Source of the DNA: Treponema sp. Marseille-Q3903
GTDB lineage: Bacteria; Spirochaetota; Spirochaetia; Treponematales; Treponemataceae
Direction of reading: 5' to 3'
DNA length: 64,000 bases
Assembly: GCF_014334335.1 (NCBI RefSeq)
Contig: NZ_JACSEU010000001.1
Span: 1,736,001-1,800,000 of the forward strand
Shown here: piece by piece, positions 8,946-21,100 of the stretch
Position numbering within the stretch: position 1 is the first letter of the stretch
Layout: each line of letters begins with the position of its first letter
Position numbers and translations under genes: made by a program
Notes under the pieces: model-generated
Seen by the model: the letters and a program-made list of their open reading frames with translations, nothing else
Database searches by the model: none
What the model was told of the DNA's origin: nothing

Positions 8946-9009
8946 CTCTACATTTGCTTTTTATAGAAAATAAACTTTTTACACAGCAAGCAAAAAAAAT
9001 AAAAAAACA

Positions 9010-9163
9010 CAGCGCAAACAGTCACCAACCGGCGTTGCGCGGTTCGCTAACGCTCAGCCCCTTCCCTCGCTCGCCTGCATCTCGCTCGGTCCAGTGGCCA
9101 TCTTCGCCGCCGCTCCATGCCGGGCGCAGAATTTATTTTAGCGCACGGCAAACAAGGTTGTCA
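9010..9163 (+). repeat. Intergenic repeat element, copy 2 of about 150 bp
   Basis: Same orientation and landmarks as 3433-3585, by eye roughly 85 percent identical, including the GCGCACGGCAAACAAGG tail and final TTGTCA. It lies just after troD, so the two copies bracket the regulator, the pseudogene and the whole tro operon. A frame through it looks protein-like but matches only its sister repeat. Confidence 0.8.
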
Positions 9164-9318
9164 TATATGAGGGAAGCGGAGTGAAACGTAAATCAATTTT
9201 CGTGTCACACACCTTATCTATTGCAGTTTTGCCAAAGACAAAACTGCAAGCTGGTGGTAGACCAGTTATACCTTGAAATCCCCGTTACACCGCCAGCCGG
9301 TTACTGAGCGGCTTTGCC

Positions 9319-9341
9319 CTTCCGCAGGATGCGGAGGTTTT
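9319..9341 (+). terminator. Possible terminator downstream of troD
   Basis: CTTCCGCA and TGCGGAGG form an 8-bp stem (with one G-T pair) and a 3-nt loop, followed by TTTT. It is far (about 370 bp) from troD, so assignment to the tro transcript is uncertain. Confidence 0.35.
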
Positions 9342-9369
9342 AATAATTTCCTTGCAGAACTAGCCGACG

Positions 9370-10332
9370 CTAGTTGGCGGAGCGAACAACGCGAAAGCCA
9401 ATGACGTTGATGCGGTAGTACGGGTAGGTGTAGTACCGGTAAGCAACCTCAGCGAAGTTGGCGTAGCCATACCAAAAACCGCCACGAAAACAGCGGAGCG
9501 GACCCGAAGCCGAGCCTGAGGCAGGAGTGGAGTTCGTTATGAGTCCGTACCAGTCCCATCCCCATTCCCACACGTTACCGCTCATGTCGTAAAGTCCGTA
9601 GCCGTTCTTTTTCTTCGTCTTAACGTCCCTCGTTCCTGTATCGTGCGTGTTCGATGTATACCATGCGACATCATCGATGTTGTCGCTTCCGGCGTAGGTG
9701 GTGTGGTCATTTCCGCCCCGGGCAGCCCACTCCCATTCCGCTTCTGTCGGAAGACGGTAGCCGTCGGCATCAAAGTCGCACACTGCGGCGTTCCATGTAG
9801 CGTCGTTTGAACTTGGGACAGCGCCCCAGTCATCAGGGTTTGTAGAGCCGCTAATCTTGTAGCATGGGGTGTAATTTCTTTTTAGCGAAAGCTTGTTGCA
9901 GTACACTATCGCGTCATACCAATTGATTCCGTTTACAGGGTTGTTGCCTGCATCATCTCCTGTAAGATTGTTGCCATCCTTGTCATAAGCGTCCGCTGTA
10001 CTCGGGTCGCTTCCGATTACCTTCTTGTACTCAGCCCTTGTCACCTCGTGGTCGCTCATAAAAAAGGGTTTTATCTCCAAAGAGCGGCCGCTCACAAACA
10101 CACTTGAGGACGGATTCCAGAATTCCGTCCCTGTGATTGAGATGCCGGGAATTAGTAAGAAGCCATCATCCATTCGCGGAGATCCGGGCATTGTTGACAC
10201 TACGGTAGCAGGCTTTGGCGGCTCTCGTTTATCTTGAGTCTGCCCGGGCATGCTAGGGCAGCCTGTAATCCAAACTATTGCGATGGCTGTAGCCACCGCA
10301 AGTATTCCAATTTTTCTTAAACAACTTCTCAT
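9370..10332 (-). CDS. Lipoprotein with formylglycine-generating-enzyme (SUMF1) fold
   Basis: 320 residues with lipobox WITGC, Cys25. ATG 10332 has a perfect AGGAGG ahead of it. The mature part is a complete FGE-sulfatase/SUMF1 domain (PF03781): GFLLIPG near residue 58, the EVTRAEYKKVIG segment, NPVNGINWYDAIVYCNKLS, DGYRLPTEAEWEWAARGG, GLYDMSGNVWEW, FRGGFWYGY and a final IGFRVVRS. I do not see the cysteine pair that binds copper in true formylglycine-generating enzymes, and no sulfatase is nearby. A structural or ligand-binding surface role is therefore more likely than sulfatase activation. Treponemes often carry several such lipoproteins. A pentanucleotide repeat lies about 170 bp upstream. 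Confidence 0.85.
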   Translation of the reverse strand: MRSCLRKIGILAVATAIAIVWITGCPSMPGQTQDKREPPKPATVVSTMPGSPRMDDGFLLIPGISITGTEFWNPSSSVFVSGRSLEIKPFFMSDHEVTRAEYKKVIGSDPSTADAYDKDGNNLTGDDAGNNPVNGINWYDAIVYCNKLSLKRNYTPCYKISGSTNPDDWGAVPSSNDATWNAAVCDFDADGYRLPTEAEWEWAARGGNDHTTYAGSDNIDDVAWYTSNTHDTGTRDVKTKKKNGYGLYDMSGNVWEWGWDWYGLITNSTPASGSASGPLRCFRGGFWYGYANFAEVAYRYYTYPYYRINVIGFRVVRSAN

Positions 10333-10474
10333 ATGTTCCTCCTAGGTAAGTTAGTTTTATGTTAAACCGCAAGTTTACGCACAACTTGTTGGCTTTGAAA
10401 ACCTTTTAAAAACAAAAAAAACCGGCGTACCGCGAACGCATTTTTTTTACGCTCGGACACGACGGTCTTTTCCT

Positions 10475-10480
10475 ATTATA
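10475..10480 (-). promoter_or_regulatory. Possible -10 element for the SUMF1 lipoprotein gene
   Basis: TATAAT read on the minus strand, 143 bp before the start codon. The -35 position falls at about 10498-10503, at the edge of the CTGTT repeat; no consensus -35 hexamer is present. Confidence 0.35.
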
Positions 10481-10500
10481 TAAAAATTTTTAAAGAAAGG

Positions 10501-10525
10501 CTGTTCTGTTCTGTTCTGTTCTGTT
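10501..10525. repeat. Simple sequence repeat, five units of CTGTT
   Basis: Five perfect CTGTT units followed by one more C. It sits immediately upstream of, or at, the -35 position of the lipoprotein promoter. Such tracts can change length by slipped-strand mispairing. Confidence 0.9.
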
Positions 10526-10663
10526 CAAGATTGTATCTCTCCTAAAATTCTTGTCAACAGTTTTGTTTCAGTGATTCCATAATAACACAATTGTTCGGGT
10601 TTTGCAAATTGTTGTCCGTCGCAAATACATTCAGGCACGGGAATCAATTTGCGTGTGTAAAAA

Positions 10664-10731
10664 GTGGTTGTTTTTGCTGATTTGGTTTTTCTGCAGTGTG
10701 GGCGTTGAAAACGGGGTCAGGCAGTTATTTT
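10664..10731 (+). repeat. Direct repeat flanking the toxin-antitoxin module, copy 1
   Basis: About 68 bp resembling 11416-11484 in the same orientation. Shared blocks include GGTTGTTTT, TTTTCTGCAG and GTCAGGCAGTTATTTT. It ends 1 bp before the toxin stop codon. Confidence 0.7.
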
Positions 10732-10732
10732 A

Positions 10733-11068
10733 TCAATTTTTTCTGTCGTCTACATCTTTATAGGCTTCCATGTTTTCTCTTTTCCCAATGCCCCAAACCT
10801 CGATGATTTCTACTTTTTCCGGAGTCAAAAGTCGGTAAACAATACGGACGCTTTTACCACAAGCATAAAGTTTATAAAAACCTGTTAAATCCATATTCGC
10901 TTTATTGCCCAACGGAAAACCAAGAAACGGATTTTTGTCAAGTTTTGCAAGCTTCTTATCAACTTCAATCTTTATACTACCATCCAGTTTTTTATATTCC
11001 TCGGCTGCTTCCGGAATCAATCGGATTTTTTCAAATTCATCCTCGTGGAATTCCCGTTTTTTAGCCAT
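10733..11068 (-). CDS. RelE/ParE-superfamily toxin
   Basis: 111 residues with the RelE/ParE fold signature: IPEAAEEYKKLDGSIKIEVDKKLAKL (a helical hairpin, about residues 17-43), NPFLGFPLGNK, FYKLYACGKSVRIVYRL (the basic central strands with the RIVYR core, about 65-81) and VEIIEVWGIGKRE at the end. RelE-type toxins cleave mRNA on the ribosome, while ParE-type toxins poison gyrase; the sequence does not settle which. Its ATG shares one base with the TAA of the antitoxin gene (TAATG), so the two are translationally coupled. The pair would be transcribed from the promoter at 11365-11394. Confidence 0.85.
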   Translation of the reverse strand: MAKKREFHEDEFEKIRLIPEAAEEYKKLDGSIKIEVDKKLAKLDKNPFLGFPLGNKANMDLTGFYKLYACGKSVRIVYRLLTPEKVEIIEVWGIGKRENMEAYKDVDDRKN

Positions 11069-11340
11069 TATTTATTCCTAAGAGATGACAAACTCACAGA
11101 CTTTGAAGCATCATAACGGCTCATTCTTTTTTGAACCTCCGAAAAAATTTCTTTGTGTTCTTCAAGTTCTTCCAATTCGGAAAGTTTCTCGTAACGGTCA
11201 AATGGAATCATAACGGCTTCCATGATATTGTTTTTCATAATGAAAACAGGCTGATGGTCTTCGGAAATCTTTCTGACAGTCTGTGTGAGCGTTTTCTGCA
11301 ACTGTGTAATCGGCATAATTTGAGAAGTTTCTACTAACAT
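11068..11340 (-). CDS. Phd/YefM-family antitoxin
   Basis: 90 residues from ATG 11340. The frame extends to 11394 but that would include the promoter; the G-rich GGGGGGGTGG just upstream of 11340 serves as the ribosome-binding site. The N-terminal half, MPITQLQKTLTQTVRKISED and PVFIMKNNIMEAVMIPFDRYEKL, is the Phd/YefM DNA-binding dimer domain. The C-terminal half is charged and helical (ELEELEEHKEIFSEVQKRM) and would wrap the toxin. It should neutralise the downstream RelE-like protein and repress its own promoter, perhaps through the palindrome between -35 and -10. Confidence 0.85.
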   Translation of the reverse strand: MLVETSQIMPITQLQKTLTQTVRKISEDHQPVFIMKNNIMEAVMIPFDRYEKLSELEELEEHKEIFSEVQKRMSRYDASKSVSLSSLRNK

Positions 11341-11364
11341 ATTACCACCCCCCCTTTTGAGTAT

Positions 11365-11394
11365 ATAATAATACATATTTTTATATGTAGTCAA
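11365..11394 (-). promoter_or_regulatory. Toxin-antitoxin promoter with internal palindromic operator
   Basis: On the minus strand TTGACT (11394-11389) and TATTAT (11370-11365) are 18 bp apart. Between them TACATAT (11372-11378) and ATATGTA (11383-11389) form an inverted repeat with a 4-bp centre, suited to autorepression by the antitoxin or the complex. Confidence 0.6.
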
Positions 11395-11415
11395 GTTCAG
11401 GAATTTTGAAAAACC

Positions 11416-11484
11416 GTGGGTTGTTTTGGCAGCTTGGACTTTTCTGCAGGGTGGGGTTGGGGAATGGTGTCAGGCAGTTATTTT
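11416..11484 (+). repeat. Direct repeat flanking the toxin-antitoxin module, copy 2
   Basis: About 69 bp matching 10664-10731. It starts about 20 bp upstream of the antitoxin promoter, so the two copies neatly enclose promoter, antitoxin and toxin. Confidence 0.7.
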
Positions 11485-11496
11485 TTTTGTTTTTGA

Positions 11497-11545
11497 CGCT
11501 CGTAAACTCGCTAAAACTCGCGCAGAAGAGCTATCCGGGTTCGGC
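11497..11545 (+). repeat. 49-bp direct repeat, unit 1
   Basis: CGCTCGTAAACTCGCTAAAA through CGGGTTCGGC. Identical to 11582-11630 except for one base (TATCC versus TATTC). Unit spacing is 85 bp. Confidence 0.9.
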
Positions 11546-11581
11546 TTCTACTAACCTACGCTTACGCTACCAAGTTTTTGG

Positions 11582-11630
11582 CGCTCGTAAACTCGCTAAA
11601 ACTCGCGCAGAAGAGCTATTCGGGTTCGGC
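11582..11630 (+). repeat. 49-bp direct repeat, unit 2
   Basis: Second copy of the 11497-11545 unit with a single mismatch. Part of a GC-richer intergenic block before the rRNA operon end. Confidence 0.9.
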
Positions 11631-11732
11631 GTAGCCTCACGACGCGCGGCTTTGCCTCGCTCACAAAAGTTTGACTGCTCTTCAGCTATAGACAAAACAA
11701 CACAGTCATTTTTTTGGAAAATCAGAGTTAAA

Positions 11733-11742
11733 TAAAAAAAAG
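11733..11742 (-). terminator. T-run ending the rRNA operon
   Basis: Directly after the 3' end of 5S rRNA the minus strand has eight T residues, following the GC-rich closing stem of 5S. The 5S terminal helix plus this tract may act as terminator. Confidence 0.4.
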
Positions 11743-11852
11743 CCGGCAACTATCTACTTTCCCGCTAAAGAGCAGTATCATCGACGTAAGAGAGCTTGAC
11801 TTCCGTGTTCGGGATGGGAACGGGTATTGCCTCTCCACTATGGTCACCGGCA
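11743..11852 (-). rRNA. rrf: 5S ribosomal RNA
   Basis: About 110 nt on the minus strand. The 5' end TGCCGGTGACCATAG and the 3' end GATAGTTGCCGGC pair to close the molecule, and the internal CCCATCCCGAACACGGAAGT is the universally recognisable 5S loop. It is the last gene of the rRNA operon, about 90 nt after 23S. Ends are estimated to within a few bases. Confidence 0.95.
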
Positions 11853-11942
11853 TTTATAAACAAAATAAAAAACTAAGTGTAAGTCTGTTCTAGGACAGAG
11901 CACACGGAACGGAAAAAACTTTAAGTAAAAGGAAATGAAAAT

Positions 11943-16687
<4,745 letters not shown>

Positions 16688-17220
16688 ATTTCTAAGTCCC
16701 GAAGGACTAAGATTTTCCACAAATCGTTCAATCACAGCTTTATTTTTGCTGAAATTGATTTTCAATTCTTAATTCGTGAACCGAATTAAGCGGTATGTTT
16801 TTTATTCAATTGAAACACTTAAAACAAATTATATGTCAATTGTTTCCTTCCCTGAACTGTCAAAGAATCTTTTGGATTTTCGTCCAAATCTCAGGCTTTT
16901 ATTGTAAAACCTGCGAAAAAATATCATTTTACTGCTATTTTGTGCCGCCCAAAAGATGTGGTTTTGTGACGGTGAAAATGAATATACATCTGAATTAAAA
17001 AAGTGTCAACATAATTTTTAATTTATTTTTCTTTTTTTTCTACTTTTTTTCCCTTTTTTTTGTGCGCAGAAGAGGCTCACAAAAGAGAATTTCAACGCTC
17101 AGAGAGGCAAGAGGTACGGGTGGACGGGGAAGTTTTTTTTGTATGCAGCCTCGTGGAAAAACTTTGCTTGGATATGTCTTTTTTATAATTTTTTTAGTAT
17201 ATTTTATTTGAGGTGATTTT
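16688..17220. other. Leader and promoter region of the rRNA operon
   Basis: 533 bp without a gene. It holds the rRNA promoter at 16981-17009, a second minus-strand TATAAT at 16833-16828 without a clear -35, the 16S processing leader, and the A/T-rich upstream region of the DJ-1 gene. Short frames on both strands have no start signals. Confidence 0.6.
16981..17009 (-). promoter_or_regulatory. Predicted rRNA operon promoter
   Basis: On the minus strand TTGACA (17009-17004) and TATATT (16986-16981) with 17-bp spacing, about 290 bp before the 16S 5' end. The DNA upstream is A/T-tract rich, as in UP elements of rRNA promoters. Confidence 0.65.
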
Positions 17221-17808
17221 ATGAAAACTGCTGCTATTTTTTTTGCTGATGGATTTGAAGACATCGAGGCTCTTTCTCCTGTCGATTATCTTAGGCGTGC
17301 CGGAGTTGATGTTACTACTGTCGCTGTTCCGTCCAAATCGATGAATGACAAGCATATTGTAACTAGCTCTCACAATGTTCGGATGATTATGGATATGACG
17401 CTTGAAGAATATCTTGAACGGTTTGGAGATAATATTCCAGACTGCGTTGTATGTCCCGGAGGTTCTGTCGGTGCTGACAATCTTGCTGATTGCAAACAGC
17501 TTCTTATCCATCTTGAGAATGCATGGCGTGAAGATAAAATTGTTGCTGCAATCTGCGCTGCTCCTGCTGTCGTTCTTGGAAAAACATTTATTCCTGAAGG
17601 GAAAAAATGGACTTGCTACCCCGGAATGCAGTCTGCATCTAATCCATCTTATGTCAAAAATTATTCAAATAAGGTTTTTATAACTGATGGAAATCTTGTA
17701 ACCGCGCGAGGTCCCGGCGCTGCTGAAGAATTTTCAATGGAACTCGTAAAGATTCTTGCCGGAGATGAAGTCTACAAAAAGATTCATTCCGGCAGCCAGC
17801 AGCGATAG
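17221..17808 (+). CDS. DJ-1/PfpI-family protein
   Basis: 195 residues, the usual size for a single DJ-1/ThiJ/PfpI domain. Cys112 in AAICAAPAV is the nucleophile-elbow cysteine, and Glu16 in GFEDIEAL matches the conserved acid that lowers its pKa; the terminal GPGAAEEFSMELVK is also typical. Members act as glyoxalases or deglycases, chaperones or redox sensors, and the exact role here cannot be told. GAGGTGA before ATG 17221 is a good ribosome-binding site. It stands alone upstream of the rRNA operon, divergently transcribed. Confidence 0.9.
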   Translation: MKTAAIFFADGFEDIEALSPVDYLRRAGVDVTTVAVPSKSMNDKHIVTSSHNVRMIMDMTLEEYLERFGDNIPDCVVCPGGSVGADNLADCKQLLIHLENAWREDKIVAAICAAPAVVLGKTFIPEGKKWTCYPGMQSASNPSYVKNYSNKVFITDGNLVTARGPGAAEEFSMELVKILAGDEVYKKIHSGSQQR

Positions 17809-17816
17809 AAGCTCAA

Positions 17817-18134
17817 TTATAATTCTTTTTCTTTCTCTTTGATTTGTGCTGAGAGATTTTTTATCTCTTTTTGAATGCCGTTCAAAATGTTTATATCGTC
17901 TTGGTTTTCAAACTGTATTTTTGCACCTTGCAGCATCATTTGAGAGATTTTTAACCCCAGCTCTTCATATTTACAGTTGCGTTTTGATTCTATCTTTTTA
18001 ATTTCGATTTTTACAACGCTTTTGTCTGTAAAATCCTGGACTTTATTCCCAGCTTTTTCAAAAGTTTCTTTAGAGACTTTCGAGACTTTTGAAAACATCT
18101 CTTTCATTTTTTTTCCAATTCCTTCCGAATCCAT
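17817..18134 (-). CDS. Small charged helical protein, unknown function
   Basis: 105 residues, highly charged (Lys/Glu-rich), with two probable helical regions: residues 5-35 (KKMKEMFSKVSKVSKETFEK) and 45-105, the latter with coiled-coil character and ending in IKNLSAQIKEKEKEL. No signal peptide or membrane segment, so probably cytoplasmic. GGAGG precedes ATG 18134. It follows the SpoIIE sensor gene by 46 bp on the same strand and is likely the last gene of that operon; a link to the phosphatase is inferred only from position. Confidence 0.7.
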   Translation of the reverse strand: MDSEGIGKKMKEMFSKVSKVSKETFEKAGNKVQDFTDKSVVKIEIKKIESKRNCKYEELGLKISQMMLQGAKIQFENQDDINILNGIQKEIKNLSAQIKEKEKEL

Positions 18135-18180
18135 CTTTGCCTCCTTAGTTTTATGCTTTTTATTTTTATAAATTTTTAAC

Positions 18181-21100
18181 TTACAACAGTTTGATTGCTA
18201 AAAGTGTCAGGTCATCTGACTGTTCATCTTCAAGCATGTTATCGTAGTCTATGTAGTTTGAACTATTTTCTGCATCTTTTGATTTATGCGCAGCATAATA
18301 GTCATATTTATTAAAATACCTTGAGAGGAATTCGTCAATCTTTTTATCAATTTTTATATAATCTGTCGGCAATGTTGACGGAGATTTGTAAAGCCGGAAG
18401 ACTTTTTCAAGCGATGCGAGTGCAAGTATCGCTTCACTGACAGTTCCTTCGCATTTTGAAAAATCGAATTCAAGTGTTTCGCCTGCAAGTGGGTTGTCGA
18501 GTTTTGTAAGAGTATATTTTCTTTTGTTGTAAACAGCTTCAATTATTTTTTGAACGCGTTCTGCACCAAACTCCTCTTTTAAATCTTCGAATTTATGCTC
18601 TATCTCTTCCTGACGTGTATCAGGGTTTATCTTTTTAATTCCTACATCTTGCTTACGCACAGAGTAATCGCTCTCTCTGATACGTCGTGCAGACTCTTCA
18701 ATTCCGTCTGTGTAAAGAAACAAAATATCTCCATGGTTCAAGACAGTTTTTTCTACTTTAAAACCGCCCCGTAGTGAAACTAAATCGGAAGTGAATACTC
18801 CGGCAGTCGGTGCAGATGAAAGCGTAACAAGCTTCATTTTTTGTGTTGCAGAATCGTAGATGTGGACGAGGTTGTCGCCGGCATTGCACATGTAAAGCTC
18901 CCCTGTTTTTACATTCAACATGCAGACTATAAGCGTTGCGAACTTTCCTTTTAAGCCGAGTTCTTCAATAAAGTCGTTTATCTGCTCGACAAGCTTGTTT
19001 AGAGAAGTACCTTTTTTTTCATAAGTCCAGTTGTTAAAATAGCGGCGGAAGATTGTTGCAACGACAGTCATGATGATTGCGGCAGGAATTCCATGCCCTG
19101 AAGCATCGCACTTTATTATGCAGTACCATTTATCATCAAGTTTTTTATAGTCAAAGTAGTCGCCGGAAACTCCAGACTCACCTTCATAGTAGCCAAAACA
19201 CTGTATATTGTTATCTTGATATTCGGCAGTTGTCTTTTTATTGTTTGCATCGCTGTCACTCAACGGAAGAAATGCTTTTTGAACAGCTTTTCCATCCATA
19301 GCGAGTTTTTCTTCTTCGGCATTTGCGACAAGTTCGTGGGTCATGTTGTTGACAGCATCTCCGAGTCGCCCCACTTCGTCTTTTGACTTTATGTCGACGT
19401 CTTTTCCTTTTAGCGCAATTTTATTTTTTGTCTGACCAATCATGATTACGTGACGCTCAAGTTTTTTTATAGGTTTTACAATCAATGACGCAAACAAAAA
19501 AGAACCGAAAATACCAAATGCAACTGCAAAAACTGCGATTATAATCGAAAAGTAAACGATTCTTTTTGTTTCGGCGTTCAAACTGTCGATCAGCGTTTGT
19601 GTTGAAAGCTTGAGATAAATCAAACCGTGAACGTAGTTTCCTGTAGTTCCCTTTCTGTATATGACAGGTCTATAAAAGAAATATTCCGTATTTGAACGGT
19701 CAAGGTTTTTAGTGTCAAAATGAGGATAAGACCCCGATGCATTTTTTGAATATTCTGAAAGTTTTTCGTCCATCTGATTGCGGAGCTTAGCCGCAATATC
19801 GGAGATGCGTTCTGCTTCTTGCGTATCTCTTTGGCGAGAAGATGCATAAAGTGTTGCTGCCTGAGAGTCAAGTTCTTCAATCTTATCCGAAAGTTCTTTT
19901 ACTCCGGCAGCAATTTCTTTATCTAATTGAGGCATCTTTGAAGTGATTTCCGTAAATACATGTTCATCTGATTCAAGCTCTCCGTAGCCGTAACCTGCCT
20001 TTGAAGGATTGAGTTTTGAATCCGGATCGTTAGTTGCCCAGATGTAATCTATTTTTTCCGCACTTGTAGAGTTTTGCTTTTGTCCTAAAATTGTCACATA
20101 ACTGACTTCCGGCATCGCCTCTTTTTGACCGGGAAGCGCCGAAAGTTCAAGAATCTGGTTTGCAGGGAAAAAGTTTTTTACTCCTGAATGAAGGCTTTCC
20201 AAAAGTACATCAGTTCTGTTTTCAAGCCCGGCAGCCATTGTCTGTTCCTGAAGTCTTACAACTTTATAACCGTTTTGAATAGAAACAGACAAAACTACGA
20301 CGATAATCAGCGAGAAAGTAAAAGCTATCAGCTTCTTCTTGAGGCTAGGCAAACGTTTTGTTTTTTTTGTTGATTCTGACAATGGCATAAAGGCTCCTTT
20401 TATGAGGGAATTTATTTGAATCTGCGTTATACGCTTCTCATGAACACTTCCCAAAATTGCAACAAATATGAAAATCACTGTTATTGCACACAACGACAAT
20501 ATTATTAAAGCAAGTAAAAGATTTAATGCTAGTTTGTATTTGTATATTGAAAACACAGGTGTTAAAGTCGATTGCTTTACGTACTCTGATTCGATTTTTA
20601 CTGTGCCGTTTTGACCGATTCGCAATATTCTGCCTGAAGTATATAATCCGCGGTCTGTGTGTAAAAGAATTATTCTGTATATTCCCTGCTCTAAACTTTC
20701 TCCGATGTTCACATTTGAAATGCATGTATCTGACTGAACTTTGTAGTTTTCATTTTGCTTTTTTAAAACAAGATCGTATGGAGTGCTTCCATCGCGGTCA
20801 ATGTATATTTCGCTGACTGTCCCGTCATAAGTAAAGCCACCGCCGTTTATTGTGAGGATTGTTTCTCCAATTTTTTCTTTTTGCGTTACATCTGTGATAT
20901 ATGTTGAAGGTTTAAATTTATTTAATATATACACGAGTTTTGATGGTTCGCTGACGTTTCCAACTTCATCTATCGCAGAAACAGAAAGCACATATATTCC
21001 GTTCGGGCTATTGTAATAGCGGTTTGTAAAAGTATTTTGAGTTTCGATTTTCTGCTGAAAACTGTGCGGTTTAAGTTGCTTTTGTTCATATTTAGAAAGT

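Larger units (their letters stand above)
8946..9369. other. Gene-free stretch with repeat copy 2 and hairpins
   Basis: Apart from the repeat at 9010-9163, this 424-bp gap holds a perfect 11-bp inverted repeat, TTGCAGTTTTG at 9221-9231 with CAAAACTGCAA at 9239-9249, without a T-tract, and a terminator-like hairpin at 9319-9337. No reading frame with a start signal is seen. Confidence 0.6.
10333..10732. other. Gene-free stretch between the SUMF1 lipoprotein and the toxin gene
   Basis: 400 bp. From low to high coordinates it holds the lipoprotein leader, a fragment at about 10420-10460 faintly like the 150-bp repeat family (ACCGGCGTACCGCG then ACGCTCGG), a minus-strand TATAAT at 10480-10475, five CTGTT units, and the first direct repeat flanking the toxin-antitoxin pair. 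No gene is supported. Confidence 0.6.
11395..11742. other. Gene-free stretch between the toxin-antitoxin module and 5S rRNA
   Basis: Holds the second flanking repeat and a pair of 49-bp direct repeats. Short frames here (for example 11406-11735) read through these repeats, lack start signals and look spurious. Confidence 0.6.

Noticed and set aside
9221-9249. Perfect 11-bp hairpin as a terminator for troD
   Set aside because: No T-tract follows on either strand; it may be a structural or repeat remnant.
11416-11545. Possible integron attC site next to the toxin-antitoxin pair
   Set aside because: No convincing paired core sites were seen; kept only as a test in the findings.
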